Positions 41,612-51,384 of a DNA stretch of 64,000 nucleotides are shown in pieces. The DNA is taken from the NCBI RefSeq assembly GCF_004151105.1, contig NZ_PHRF01000095.1, positions 496,001-560,000 on the forward strand, read 5' to 3'. Position 1 is the first letter of the stretch; each line of letters starts with the position of its first letter. The translations under genes were made by a program, and so were the position numbers. The DNA comes from Streptomyces sp. L-9-10. Lineage in GTDB: Bacteria > Actinomycetota > Actinomycetes > Streptomycetales > Streptomycetaceae. The notes under the pieces are model-generated. The model worked only from the letters and a program-made list of their open reading frames with translations, had not been told where the DNA came from and searched no databases.

Positions 41612-41667
41612 CCCGGCCGCCGGACCGGCTCCCCCAGCCCGTCCGACGGCCGTCGCGTACCACTCAG

Positions 41668-41725
41668 GCCCGCGCCGCTCAGGCCCGTACCTCTCGGGCC
41701 CGCGCCGCTCAAGCCCGTACGCGTG
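41668..41725. repeat. CTCAGGCCCG(T/C)-type tandem repeats
   Basis: Degenerate copies of GGCCCGCGCCGCTCA and GGCCCGTAC units between the convergent DUF397 and propeller genes, running slightly into the latter's 3' end. Confidence 0.7.
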
Positions 41726-42683
41726 CCACCGACACCACGTCGTAGTCCGTCTCCGGCGTCGGCTCCACCACGTCGAAGCGGGCGTTGGGCAGATAGATGC
41801 GGTCCCCGTAGACCGCCGCGGTCGTCGGGACCCGGAAGTTCTCGGGGTCGGTGATCCGGGTGATCGCCGTGCCCTTCGTACCCGCGTCGTCGATCCTCAG
41901 CACATCGATGGCGTTCTGCCGCTGCTGCACGGCGTAGAGCGTGTGGCCGAGGAGGAGCAGGCCGTCGCCGTTCGGGAGCCGGGTCGGGCCGAGGTCCACG
42001 GCGCGCGCCACTCCGGTGCGGGGGTCGACCCGCATCAGACCGCCGCCGTTGGCGAAGCTGTTGACCACCAGCAGCGCACGGCCGTCCGGGGTCGTGGTGA
42101 TGCCGTTGGCGGTGATGGCCGTCCCCTGGACCCAGTCGCCGGACAGCGGGACGGTCTCGATCCGGTCCCCCGGCTCTCCGCGCCGGCCGAGCGGGAGTTT
42201 GTAGAGCTGCGGCTCGAACGAGTCGGTGAACCAGGCGGCGTCGGGGGTCAGGATCACGTCGTTGACCATCGTGGCGTCCGTGCCCACGGTGAAGGTCCGG
42301 GTGATCCCGCCCGTACGGAGATCGGCGATCCGGATCTCGCCGCTCACCCCGCCGCACAGGAACAGCCGGCCCCGGCCGTCGGTCTTGAGCCCGATGACGG
42401 GATGGTCGGGGCCCAGCCCCTGGACGACGACCCGGCCGCTGCCCGTCGCGAGACTCGCGCGGTACACGTCACCACGCGCGATCGATCCGATGTAGGCGTA
42501 CGGCTCCGAGCCGATGGCGATCCCCTCGGGCCGGAAGCCTGCGGGCAGGGGGAAGCCGGTGGGCCGGCGCCTTCCGGTGGTTTCCATGGCGGCTGCCGTA
42601 CCGCCGAGCGGGGCCAGGAGCGCCGCGCCGCCGATGGCGGCAGCGGCTCCGAACAAACTCCGGCGTGCGAAGGAATGTCGCAT
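41709..42683 (-). CDS. Tat-exported SMP-30/gluconolactonase-like beta-propeller
   Basis: 324 residues. N-terminus ARRSLFGAAAAIGGAALLAP is a twin-arginine signal. The mature part has six-blade repeats: FRPEGIAIGSEPYAYIGS, KTDGRGRLFLCGG, GITTTPDGRALLVVNS and LPNGDGLLLLGHTLYAV. Such proteins are sometimes mislabelled superoxide dismutase in actinobacterial genomes. Likely an extracellular lactonase-like or scaffold protein. Divergent from a TetR gene, which may regulate it. Confidence 0.82.
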   Translation of the reverse strand: MRHSFARRSLFGAAAAIGGAALLAPLGGTAAAMETTGRRRPTGFPLPAGFRPEGIAIGSEPYAYIGSIARGDVYRASLATGSGRVVVQGLGPDHPVIGLKTDGRGRLFLCGGVSGEIRIADLRTGGITRTFTVGTDATMVNDVILTPDAAWFTDSFEPQLYKLPLGRRGEPGDRIETVPLSGDWVQGTAITANGITTTPDGRALLVVNSFANGGGLMRVDPRTGVARAVDLGPTRLPNGDGLLLLGHTLYAVQQRQNAIDVLRIDDAGTKGTAITRITDPENFRVPTTAAVYGDRIYLPNARFDVVEPTPETDYDVVSVARVRA

Positions 42684-42813
42684 GACGAGCGTCCTTCCGA
42701 GGAATGGGATGCGTCCCTCGCACCCCATCACACGCTCCGGCCACACGGGGGCTTTGGCCGGAACAGGCCCGCCGACAAGGCCGGTTACGCCCGTCCGCCG
42801 TCGCCCCTTCACG

Positions 42814-42836
42814 TGCGAAGCACCCGCTTCTTCGCA
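42814..42836. promoter_or_regulatory. Inverted repeat at TetR promoter
   Basis: TGCGAAG (42814-42820) and CTTCGCA (42830-42836), adjacent to TAGGCT at 42838-42843 (likely -10 of the TetR gene). Candidate autoregulatory operator. Confidence 0.5.
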
Positions 42837-42851
42837 TTAGGCTCGGTCGGT

Positions 42852-43688
42852 GTGAAGGACGCGAAGGACCAGGACGAGAAGGACCAGAAGGACGCACGGG
42901 GACGACGGCGCTCCAAGGCGCCCACGGAGCCTACGGGGCCTACGGGGCCCACGGAGCCCAAGCTCTCCAAGGCCCCGGTCCCCAAGAGCGAGCAGACCCG
43001 CACGCTCATCCTCGAAACCGCGCTCCGGCTCTTCCAGGAGCGCGGTTTCGACAAGACGACCATGCGGGCCATCGCCGCGGAGGCCGGGGTCTCCGTCGGG
43101 AACGCGTACTACTACTTCTCGTCCAAGGAACATCTGGTCCAGGGTTTCTACGACCGGATCGGCGCCGAACACCGGCTGGCGGCGCGGGCCGTGCTCGACC
43201 GGGAGACCGATCTGGAGGCGCGCATGGCCGGCGTGCTGACGGTCTGGATCGATGTCGCCGCGCCGTACCACGAGTTCGCCGCCCAGTTCTTCAAGAACGC
43301 CGCCGACCCCGAGAGCCCGCTGAGTCCCTTCTCCCCCGAGTCGGAACACGCGCGGGACGCGGCCGTCGCCGTCCACCGCGAGGTGCTGGCCGGTTCCAAG
43401 GCGAAGGTTCCGGATGAACTGGCCGACCTGCTGCCGGAGTTGATGTGGCTCGCCCAGATGGGGCTGGTCCTGTACTGGGTGTTCGACCGCTCCGACGGCA
43501 GCGAGCGGTCGCGCCGGCTCGCGGAGCGCGGCTCCCGGCTGACCGGCAGGGGCATCGCCCTCTCGCGGTTCCGGGTGCTGCGACCGCTCGTACGGGAAGT
43601 GCACGAGCTGTTCGCGGACTTCCTGCCGGGGATGGCGGAGGTGGCCGCGACCCGCGCCGCCTCCCGGAGGCCGGACGACGAGAGCTGA
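42852..43688 (+). CDS. TetR-family regulator with repetitive N-terminus
   Basis: 278 residues from the GTG at 42852, 8 bases after TAGGCT, so probably leaderless. The first 50 residues are Lys/Asp/Pro/Thr-rich (PTEPTGPTGPTEPK); HTH at about 58-105 (TRTLILETALRLFQERGFDK, AIAAEAGVSVGNAYYYFSSK); the ligand domain follows. The similarity is to TetR proteins of about 210 residues, so the leader is an extension. Likely controls itself and the divergent exported propeller. The 122 bases downstream are CCCGG-rich filler. Confidence 0.88.
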   Translation: MKDAKDQDEKDQKDARGRRRSKAPTEPTGPTGPTEPKLSKAPVPKSEQTRTLILETALRLFQERGFDKTTMRAIAAEAGVSVGNAYYYFSSKEHLVQGFYDRIGAEHRLAARAVLDRETDLEARMAGVLTVWIDVAAPYHEFAAQFFKNAADPESPLSPFSPESEHARDAAVAVHREVLAGSKAKVPDELADLLPELMWLAQMGLVLYWVFDRSDGSERSRRLAERGSRLTGRGIALSRFRVLRPLVREVHELFADFLPGMAEVAATRAASRRPDDES

Positions 43689-43810
43689 CCCGGCCCGGCC
43701 CGGCCCGCCGACCGGACACCCCCGCCGGCCCGGCCCGGCCCGAACCTGCCCGAACAGCCCGCCGTCAGCCCACAAGCACCGTCCACAGGCACCACCCACA
43801 GGCACCGCCC

Positions 43811-45364
43811 TCAGAGCCGTCCCAGCTGCCACAGCCGCCAGATCCCGGTCCCGTCCGACAGGTACTGCGCTCCCGTGACGTCGTCACTGCTCAGTACGTA
43901 GTCCTTCTTCTGCCACAGCGGCAGCAGCGGCACGTCCTCGGCCACCACCTTCTGGATGGACCTGAAGTCCTGCGAGGCACGGGCACGTTCGCCGTACTGC
44001 TGGGTGGACTCGATCAGCCGGTCGACACGGTCGCTCGCGTACCCCGTGTGCAGCGTGGAGTCCCGGCCGACCAGGGGCTGGATGAAGTTGTCCGGGTCCG
44101 GGAAGTCCGGGAGCCAGCCGACGGTGTACGCGTCGAACTGACCGCTGCTGTATTCCTTCTGGAAGGCCGTCCACTCCCGCTCGACGATCTTCACCTTGAA
44201 CAGCCCGGTGGCCTCCAGCTGTTTGCGCAGCTCCGCCGCCTCCGGCGCGGCCGAACCGCCCTCCGCGTGCGCGAGCGTGAACGTCACCGGGGTCTCCACG
44301 CCCGCGTCCGCCAGCAGTTCCCCGGCCCGCTCCGGATCCGGCTCCGGATAGGTGTCGAAGAACGGTGTGGTGTGCGAGGTGATCCCCTGCGGGATGGGCG
44401 AGTAGAGCGGATCGACCGTCGAGGCGTAGACATTGAAGGCGATCTTGGACCGGTCGACGATCGCGGCGACCGCCTGGCGTACCGCCGTGTCGGCCATCGC
44501 CGACCCCTTGCGCACATTGAAGACGAGATTCCGGATCTCGGCGCTGTCGGCCTCGTTCATCCGGACGTCGTCCTTGCTCGCGTCCAGCCCGGCGATCAGC
44601 GACGGCGGCAGCTGGCGGTGGGTGACATCGACCGTACGGGCCTTCCAGGCGGCGGCCAGGTCGGCGGACTTCTTGAAGTAGCTGATGTCCACGGGCCCGC
44701 CGACCTCGCCGATCGCGCCCCGGTACGCCGGATTGGGCTCCAGGTGCGCCGTGGAGCCGGGGGTGTACGTCTTGAGGACGTACGGCCCCGATCCGTCGGT
44801 CTCCGGGCCCGTGCGCAGCCCGTTCGCCGGGTAGCGGGTGTGGTCGACGATCGAACCGGCCCCGGTGGCGACCTTCAGCGGGAACGTCGCGTCGCGCGAG
44901 GCGAGCTGGAAGGTGACGGTCAGACCGTCCGCCTCGACCGACTTGAGCGTGGCGAAGAGCGACTGCGGGCCGACATCCGCCTTGATGGCGAGCACGCGGT
45001 CGAAGGAGTACTTGACGTCTTCCGCCGTGATGCTGTTGCCGTTGGAGAAGTGGAGATCGTCCCGCAACTCGCAGCGGTAGGTGCGCAGTTCGCTGCCGAT
45101 GAAACCGCAGGTGCGGGCGGCGTCCGGAACCGGCGTGACCGAACTGGGTTTGAACGTCAGCAATGACTGGTAGATGTTCCCGAACAACGCCCAGGATCCG
45201 GCGTCGTACGCACCGGCCGGATCGAGCGAGGTGACCACGTCGGTCGTACCGACGGTGATCGCTTTCTGGTCGGCGTCGCGGGACGGGAGCAGCTGCCAGC
45301 CGCCCACCCCCGCGACCACCAGCACAAGAGATGTGATGAGTATCCGCAGACGGATCGGCCGCAT
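43811..45364 (-). CDS. Peptide/oligosaccharide ABC transporter substrate-binding protein (SBP_bac_5)
   Basis: 517 residues after GAGGGG. N-terminal signal anchor LRILITSLVLVVAGVGGW with no lipobox cysteine, so probably a membrane-tethered or cleaved form. Family-5 pattern: TTDVVTSLDPAGAYDAGSW, LHFSNGNSITAEDVKYSFDR, SGPYVLKTYTPG and VGWLPDFPDPDNF. It binds an oligopeptide or related solute outside the membrane. The permease and ATPase genes are not adjacent, so it is an orphan. Confidence 0.88.
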   Translation of the reverse strand: MRPIRLRILITSLVLVVAGVGGWQLLPSRDADQKAITVGTTDVVTSLDPAGAYDAGSWALFGNIYQSLLTFKPSSVTPVPDAARTCGFIGSELRTYRCELRDDLHFSNGNSITAEDVKYSFDRVLAIKADVGPQSLFATLKSVEADGLTVTFQLASRDATFPLKVATGAGSIVDHTRYPANGLRTGPETDGSGPYVLKTYTPGSTAHLEPNPAYRGAIGEVGGPVDISYFKKSADLAAAWKARTVDVTHRQLPPSLIAGLDASKDDVRMNEADSAEIRNLVFNVRKGSAMADTAVRQAVAAIVDRSKIAFNVYASTVDPLYSPIPQGITSHTTPFFDTYPEPDPERAGELLADAGVETPVTFTLAHAEGGSAAPEAAELRKQLEATGLFKVKIVEREWTAFQKEYSSGQFDAYTVGWLPDFPDPDNFIQPLVGRDSTLHTGYASDRVDRLIESTQQYGERARASQDFRSIQKVVAEDVPLLPLWQKKDYVLSSDDVTGAQYLSDGTGIWRLWQLGRL

Positions 45365-45568
45365 GTGCTGTGCCCCTCTATCACGCCCACCCCTGACCGT
45401 GATGGCGCTCACCCAACCACAAGGGGTTCATGGGCGGAAGAGGAATGCCGGATCGCACAGGAAACGGTCGTGTTAACCGTGCCGGACAGGGCCTGGGCCC
45501 TGCCCGGCGAAGATCGCGGCGACGGTCGGTCGCGGCGACGGTCCCGGCGAAGCTCCGCCGGACAGGCC

Positions 45569-46930
45569 CTACGCCTGCCGCGAGGCCAGCTCCACGAGGG
45601 TGATGTCGGAGGGGGCGCCGACCCGGACCGGCGGGCCCCAGGCGCCCGCGCCGCGCGATACGTACAGCTGGGTGTCGCCGTACCGCTCCAGGCCGGCCAC
45701 GGTCGGGTTGGCCAGGCCCGCGAGAAGATTGCCCGGCCACAGCTGACCGCCGTGGGTGTGCCCGGAGAGCTGGAGGTCGACGCCGTAGCGCACGGCGTCG
45801 TCGATGACGACGGGCTGGTGGGCGAGGAGTACGGAAGCCCTGGTCCGGTCGCGGTCGTCGAGCGCCTTCGCGAAGTCGGGGCCCGCGCCCTCGCTCTCGC
45901 CCGCGATGTCGTTGACCCCGGCGAGGTCGAACCCGGGGATCTCCACGCGCTCGTTCTCCAGGGGCCGGAGGCCCAGTTCACGGACGTGGTCGACCCAGGC
46001 GTCGGCGCCCGAGAAGTACTCGTGGTTCCCGGTCACGAAGAACGAGCCGTGCCGGGCCTTGAGACCCGCGAGGGGCTCGGCCGCCGGACCCAGGTCCTTG
46101 ACGCTGCCGTCCACCATGTCACCGACGACGGCGACCAGATCGGGCTGGGTGGAGTTGATGGTGTCGACGATGCGCTGGGTGTGGGCGCGGCCCAGGATCG
46201 GTCCGAGGTGGATATCGCTGACGACGGCGATACGGAAGCCATGGGCGCCGCGCGCCAGCTTGGCGAGCGGGACGGTGACGCGCTTGACGCGGGGGCCGCG
46301 CAGGACGCCGTACGTGCCGTATCCGACGGTGGCGAGGGCGGCGGTGGCAGCCGCGCCGCCGACGACACGCGAGACGAACAGGCGGCGGGAGGGCCCGGGG
46401 ACGGGAGCGACGGCAGCGGCGGGAGCGGAAGGGGAAGCGGGTGAGGTGGCCGTGGCGGACGGTTCCGGCAGGTCCGGACGTCCGTCGGATATGTCCATAT
46501 CAGGACGAGTACCGGAACCCGTGCCCGACCCCGCACCCACCGGCGTACGCGCGACGGCCTCCACCGGGACCTCAGCCCCCGCCGGACCCTCGGCCCCGAC
46601 CGACGCGTCCCGGCGCTCCAGCAGCCGCCGCAGCAGCGGCCGTACGGCCTCGCCCACCAGCAGCGCCAGCAGCAGGTAGAGCAGCGCCGCCAGCCACAGG
46701 AAGCCCGGCCAGGCCAATGCCTGCTGCGCCCAGAAGGGCATCCCCGAGCGCCCCGAGGCCACGGCGCCGACCGACAGTAACGGCAGCACGACCACGGCGA
46801 CGGTGCCCAGCCTGCGGGCGAGGCCGCCGGGTCTGGTCGTGTCGCGCACCAGGCGCCGCCAGAGATACCAGTGCGCCGCAGCCACCAGCGATATGGCGGC
46901 GAGCACCCCCAGAACGGTCACGACGACCAC
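45569..46930 (-). CDS. Membrane-anchored metallophosphoesterase
   Basis: 453 residues from a GTG after AAGGGG. Three or four helices in the first 115 residues, a Pro/Ala linker (about 120-180), another helix about 185-210, then the calcineurin-like domain: VVSDIHLGP, VGDMVDGS, GNHEYF and LSGHTHGGQLW, all metal ligands present. YkuE/YaeI-type enzymes cleave lipid-linked or nucleotide phosphates outside the membrane. Confidence 0.88.
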   Translation of the reverse strand: MVVVTVLGVLAAISLVAAAHWYLWRRLVRDTTRPGGLARRLGTVAVVVLPLLSVGAVASGRSGMPFWAQQALAWPGFLWLAALLYLLLALLVGEAVRPLLRRLLERRDASVGAEGPAGAEVPVEAVARTPVGAGSGTGSGTRPDMDISDGRPDLPEPSATATSPASPSAPAAAVAPVPGPSRRLFVSRVVGGAAATAALATVGYGTYGVLRGPRVKRVTVPLAKLARGAHGFRIAVVSDIHLGPILGRAHTQRIVDTINSTQPDLVAVVGDMVDGSVKDLGPAAEPLAGLKARHGSFFVTGNHEYFSGADAWVDHVRELGLRPLENERVEIPGFDLAGVNDIAGESEGAGPDFAKALDDRDRTRASVLLAHQPVVIDDAVRYGVDLQLSGHTHGGQLWPGNLLAGLANPTVAGLERYGDTQLYVSRGAGAWGPPVRVGAPSDITLVELASRQA

Positions 46931-47009
46931 GAACAGGCCCCTTATCCCTTGTCCCAGTTGTTCACGGCGTTCACGGCGGCCGTCACAGCGTTCACGGCGT
47001 TCACGGCGT

Positions 47010-47273
47010 TCACGGCGTCAGATGCTGTTCGCTCCGCTCGCGCCGGAGCGCGCGCACAGAGCGGAACCCGATGACGCCAACGGCCGTCCCCAGAAGAAAG
47101 GACGCGACGGCGAGCGTCAGGTGCACCCAGAAGTACCCCGTCGGATCACCGGCGTCGTCAAACGCGAGTCCACTGCCGTCCTGCCACAGGTTCTTGACGA
47201 AAGTGATCCAGATGAACCAGCTCCACACCCCGAACGCGAGCAGGAACCAGGACACGGGGCGGTTGAGCTTCAT
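47010..47273 (-). CDS. SCO4848-family membrane protein
   Basis: 87 residues, two membrane helices: MKLNRPVSWFLLAFGVWSWF and WVHLTLAVASFLLGTAVGVI, ending in a basic tail. Family recognised from streptomycete annotation; function unknown. Divergent from the carboxypeptidase, as in S. coelicolor. Confidence 0.85.
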   Translation of the reverse strand: MKLNRPVSWFLLAFGVWSWFIWITFVKNLWQDGSGLAFDDAGDPTGYFWVHLTLAVASFLLGTAVGVIGFRSVRALRRERSEQHLTP

Positions 47274-47496
47274 GACTTCAGTATCACCGGGGCCGTCGGC
47301 ACAACGGCAGCCGGGTCCGGGGAATCCGGGTCCGGGATATCCCAGTCCGGGGAATCCGGGTCCGAAGGGCAGGCGGCCGGACCGGAACGCGGTACCGTCG
47401 TACGCGGTAGGGCCAATGGGGCTGTACGCGCCGGGGATGGAGCCGATCAGCCCACCCGGGTCGGCGTCGGTGTCCACGCCATGTACGTTTTCGATC

Positions 47497-48792
47497 GTGT
47501 CCGCTCTGAAAAAGACCGTGTTGACGGTCGCCGCCGCCGCAGTGCTTCCCGTGATGACCGCCGTGCCCGCGTCGGCCGACGGCAAGATCGACGGGCCCGA
47601 CACCAACGGGCCGAAGCCGCCCGTCTCCATGTCCACGGTCGGCGGGGCCAAGCTCGGCCGGGTGGGTACGCAGGTGAACCTCGGCGCCGGCGCGCCGGTC
47701 CTGCCCAAGCAGCTGAGCGGCCGGTCCTGGATCGTCGCGGACGCCGAGTCGGGCGCGGTGCTGGCCTCGCACAACGCCCACTGGCGGCTGCCGCCGGCGT
47801 CCACCCTCAAGATGCTCTTCGCGGACACGGTGCTGCCCAAGCTGTCCAAGAACGAGGTGTACAAGGTGGCGCCCACCGATCTCGCGGAGGTCGGCGCGGG
47901 CAGCAGCCTGGTCGGCGTCAAGGAGAACCTCACCTACTCCGTCCACGATCTGTGGCTGGGGGTCTTCCTGCGCTCCGGCAACGACGCCGTCCACGTGCTC
48001 TCCAAGATGAACGGCGGGATCCCCAAGACCGTCAAGGACATGCAGAAGCACGCCGAAGAGCTCCAGGCCCTGGACACGCATGTCGTGACGCCCGACGGTT
48101 ACGACGAGAAGAACCAGGTCTCCAGCGCGTACGACCTCACGCTGATCGCCCGCTCCGGACTCCAGAAGAAGGACTTCCGGGAGTACTGCTCGACGGCGTC
48201 GGCCAAGTTCCCCGGCGACGTGCAGAAGCCGAAGGAGGGCGAGAAGGTCGAGAAGGACAAGAACGGGGACCCGAAGCGCGACTCGTTCGAGATCCAGAAC
48301 ACCAACCGGCTGCTGACCGGCGCCCCCGGCGTCACCACGTACAAGGGCATCGCCGGAGTGAAGAACGGCAACACCACCCACGCGGGCGCGACCTTCACCG
48401 GCGTCGCGGAGCGCGATGGCCGGGTGCTGCTCGTCACCGTCATGAACCCGTCCTCGACGGAGGGCCAGGCGGTCTACCAGGAGACGGCGCGGCTGCTGGA
48501 CTGGGGATTCTCGGCGGCCGGGAAGGTGAAGCCGGTCGGTGAGCTGGTGCCGCCCAAGTCCGCCCGTACGAAGGCCTCGCCCAACCCCACCGCCGTGGGG
48601 GCGGACTCGGCCGGGGCCGGTAAGGCCACCGAGCCCGCCAAGTTCGCCGCCGCGAACGGCGAGGGCACGGGCGGTGTCGGAACGGCTCTCGCGGTCGCGG
48701 GCGGGGTGCTGGTCCTGCTGGGAGGCGCGGTGTTCCTCGTCAACCGGCGCTGGCCGCTGCCCGACCTGGTCCGTCGCCGCCCGCGCGGGTAG
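47497..48792 (+). CDS. D-alanyl-D-alanine carboxypeptidase (peptidase S11)
   Basis: 431 residues from the GTG at 47497; TACGTT just upstream suggests a leaderless message. Signal peptide about 1-27 (TAVPASA then DG). Catalytic motifs: STLK (SxxK), SGN (SxN) and KNG where KTG/KSG is usual (GVKNGNTTHAG). C-terminal Ala/Pro region, one helix about 398-418 (GTALAVAGGVLVLLGGAVFL) and a basic tail. It trims peptidoglycan stem peptides outside the membrane. The 3' end overlaps the convergent BrkB gene by 53 bases. Confidence 0.9.
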   Translation: MSALKKTVLTVAAAAVLPVMTAVPASADGKIDGPDTNGPKPPVSMSTVGGAKLGRVGTQVNLGAGAPVLPKQLSGRSWIVADAESGAVLASHNAHWRLPPASTLKMLFADTVLPKLSKNEVYKVAPTDLAEVGAGSSLVGVKENLTYSVHDLWLGVFLRSGNDAVHVLSKMNGGIPKTVKDMQKHAEELQALDTHVVTPDGYDEKNQVSSAYDLTLIARSGLQKKDFREYCSTASAKFPGDVQKPKEGEKVEKDKNGDPKRDSFEIQNTNRLLTGAPGVTTYKGIAGVKNGNTTHAGATFTGVAERDGRVLLVTVMNPSSTEGQAVYQETARLLDWGFSAAGKVKPVGELVPPKSARTKASPNPTAVGADSAGAGKATEPAKFAAANGEGTGGVGTALAVAGGVLVLLGGAVFLVNRRWPLPDLVRRRPRG

Positions 48793-49753
48793 CCCCGCCC
48801 GCGCGGTTGCCGTCACCCCGCCGCTGCTCGGTCTCCGGGCCGGTCCCGGGATCGGCCCCCGGCCCGGTGTCCTGTCCGGTGTCCCCCTCGTCCGCCAGGT
48901 CTCCCTTGCCGCGCGTCGCCGTCCAGGCGGCGCAGAACAGCAGCAGCTTCGCCGTGAAGTTGATCCACAGCAGCAGCGCCACCGGCACCCCGAACGCGCC
49001 GTACATGCTCTTCGCCGCCACGCCGCTCATATAGCCGCCGAGCAGCAGCTTGAGCAGTTCGAAGCCGACGGCGCCGATGAGCGCGGCGACGATGAGCCGG
49101 CGGCGCGGCGGGTGGACGCGCGGCAGCAGCGTCAGTACGTACAGCAGCAGGAGGAAGTCGGCGAGGACCGCCACGACGAGGGCGGCGGTCTGGAGCAGGG
49201 CGCCGCCCGCGCCGTTCCCGGGGATGCCCAGCCGGTCGGCGGTCCAGCCGACGGCGGTGGAGCCGAAGCCCGAGGCGCCCAGTGAGGCCAGCCCGACCGC
49301 CCCCAGGCCGAGGAGCGCCACCGCGTCCTTGCCCTTGAGCAGGAACGGATTGCCCTCTTCCGCTTCGTCCAGTTCCCAGACGGCGCGCAGGCACTCCCGC
49401 ATGGAGCCGACCCAGCCGATCCCGGTGAGGAGCAGCAGCGCGCCGGCCACCACCCCGACCGTGCCCGCGTTGGCCACCAGCCCGTTGATGTCCAGCTGTT
49501 GGGAGATGCCGGGGACCTGCTTGGCGATGGTGTCCTGCACCTGGTCGAGCTGACTCCGGCTGAGCAGCGCGGCGCCGATCGCGGCACCGACGGTGATCAG
49601 CGGGAAGAGCGCGATGAAGCTGATGAAGGTGATGGCGGCGGCCAGCCTGGACCAGTGGACGCGGTCGAGCGTCTCGTACGAACGCCAGGCGTGCGTCCGC
49701 ATCAGCCTGGCCACGAACGGGCCGACAAGGGGCAGTTTCTTCAGCCAGTCCAT
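48740..49753 (-). CDS. YihY/BrkB-family membrane protein
   Basis: 337 residues, ATG at 49753. Six membrane helices between about 35 and 270, starting RLAAAITFISFIALFPLITV, with GVGVVAGALLLLTGIGW-type segments and the family feature SMYGAFGVPVALLLWINF. The last 60 residues are a Gly/Asp-rich tail encoded antisense to the carboxypeptidase end. Function of the family is debated (not RNase BN); probably transport or envelope integrity. Confidence 0.88.
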   Translation of the reverse strand: MDWLKKLPLVGPFVARLMRTHAWRSYETLDRVHWSRLAAAITFISFIALFPLITVGAAIGAALLSRSQLDQVQDTIAKQVPGISQQLDINGLVANAGTVGVVAGALLLLTGIGWVGSMRECLRAVWELDEAEEGNPFLLKGKDAVALLGLGAVGLASLGASGFGSTAVGWTADRLGIPGNGAGGALLQTAALVVAVLADFLLLLYVLTLLPRVHPPRRRLIVAALIGAVGFELLKLLLGGYMSGVAAKSMYGAFGVPVALLLWINFTAKLLLFCAAWTATRGKGDLADEGDTGQDTGPGADPGTGPETEQRRGDGNRAGGATRAGGDGPGRAAASAG

Positions 49754-49843
49754 GAACGACGTGTACCCGCTGATCGGAAAACAAGCGCGAGCGGCACGAC
49801 AAAGGCCATAAAGAATGCGGTATGGGGCGATACGGTCACCACC

Positions 49844-51307
49844 ATGTCTGCCGACACCACCCTCGACACCGACGACGCCGCCGCTCTCGACACCGCCGCT
49901 CTTGACACGGCGCTCGTGGACGACGACGTCGACCCGTTCGTCTCCCTCACCGGCTGGGGCCGTACCGCCCCGACGACCGCCCTGCTGGTACGCCCCCGTT
50001 CGTACGAGGAGGCGGTCGCCGCCGTACGCGCGACCGGAAGCCGTGGCTCCATCGCCCGCGGCCTCGGCCGGGCCCATGGCGACGCGGCGAGGAACGCGGG
50101 CGGCGCGATCCTCGACACGATCGCGCTGGACCGGATCCACGCCATCGACGCGGACACGGGCGTCGTCGTGTGCGGCGCGGGCGTGAGTCTGCACCGGCTG
50201 GTCGAGGTGCTGCTGCCGCTGGGGTGGTTCGTGCCGGTGATGCCCGGGACGCGCTATGTGACGGTCGGCGGGGCCATCGCCGCCGATATCCACGGCATGA
50301 ACCACCCCGGGGCCGGTTCCTTCGCCCGCCATGTGCTGTCGGTGGAGCTGCTGACCGCCGACGGTGAGGTGCGTACGGTCCCCCGCGGCACCCCGCTCTT
50401 CGACGCGACGACGGGCGGGCTCGGCCTGACGGGCGTGATCCTCTCGGCGACCGTACGGCTGCACCGCGTGGCGACCTCCCTGATGTCCGTCGACACCGAA
50501 CGGGCCAGGGATCTGGACGATCTGCTCGCCCGGCTCGCCACCTCCCGCCCCCGCCACCGGTACGCGGTCGCCCGGATCGATCTGCTGGCCCGGGGGGCGG
50601 CTCTGGGGCGCGCGGTGCTGGTCCGCGGAGAGCACGCGCCCCTGGACGCCCTCCCCGCGCGCGCCCGGCGGCGCCCACTGACTCTGCGCCCGCTCCCCTT
50701 CCGGCCGGGAGATCTCACGGCCGCGCCCGCGCTCGTACCGCCGGGGCTGCTCGTACCGCCGGGGCTGCTCGGACGGACGGCGGCCGGGCTCGTCAACGCG
50801 CTCGGCTACCGCGCGGCTCCGCCGCGCAGGACCGGGGAGCTGCGGCGGCTCGCGGCGTTCTTCCATCCGCTGGACCGCGTGCCGCACCGGAACCGGATCT
50901 ACGGGCGCGACGGCTTCGTCCGGTACCAGTTCGTCATCGGACACGGGCAGGAGGAGGCCCTGCGGCGGATCGTGGAGCGGATGGCGCGCCGGGGCTGCCC
51001 GTCCTTCCTCGCCGAGCTGAGGCGTTTCGGGGAGCCGGATCCGGGGTGGCTGTCGTTCCCGATGGCCGGGTGGGCGCTGGCCCTGGACCTGCCCGCGGGG
51101 CTGACCGGTCTCGGCCCGTTCCTGGACGAGCTGGACCAGGACGTCGCGGCGGCCGGGGGCCGGGTCTGTCTCGCGAAGGACGCCCGGCTGCGGCCGGACG
51201 TGCTGGCCGCGATGTATCCGCGGCTGGACGAGTTCCGCGCGCTGCGCGCGGAGCTGGATCCGCGCGCGGTCTTCACCTCGGACCTGTCACGCCGGCTGTC
51301 GCTCTAG
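49844..51307 (+). CDS. dprE1: DprE1-like FAD oxidase
   Basis: 487 residues. N-terminal FAD_binding_4 domain (RPRSYEEAVAAVRATGSRGS, GTRYVTVGGAIAADIHGMNH) and C-terminal D-arabinono-1,4-lactone-oxidase-type domain ending AMYPRLDEFRALRAELDP and FTSDLSRRL, closely parallel to mycobacterial DprE1 (decaprenylphosphoryl-ribose 2-oxidase). The segment GWALALDLPA has Ala where M. tuberculosis has Cys387. An Asp/Ala-rich N-terminal extension of about 30 residues is present. Followed by a DprE2-like gene, so the pair should epimerise a polyprenyl-phosphoribose. Confidence 0.85.
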   Translation: MSADTTLDTDDAAALDTAALDTALVDDDVDPFVSLTGWGRTAPTTALLVRPRSYEEAVAAVRATGSRGSIARGLGRAHGDAARNAGGAILDTIALDRIHAIDADTGVVVCGAGVSLHRLVEVLLPLGWFVPVMPGTRYVTVGGAIAADIHGMNHPGAGSFARHVLSVELLTADGEVRTVPRGTPLFDATTGGLGLTGVILSATVRLHRVATSLMSVDTERARDLDDLLARLATSRPRHRYAVARIDLLARGAALGRAVLVRGEHAPLDALPARARRRPLTLRPLPFRPGDLTAAPALVPPGLLVPPGLLGRTAAGLVNALGYRAAPPRRTGELRRLAAFFHPLDRVPHRNRIYGRDGFVRYQFVIGHGQEEALRRIVERMARRGCPSFLAELRRFGEPDPGWLSFPMAGWALALDLPAGLTGLGPFLDELDQDVAAAGGRVCLAKDARLRPDVLAAMYPRLDEFRALRAELDPRAVFTSDLSRRLSL

Positions 51308-51384
51308 GCCCCCCTCCCCCTCTCCCTCTCCCCCGTCCCTCCAACTTCCCTGCTGCCCTGCTGCCCCCTGAGGAGCGATTCACG

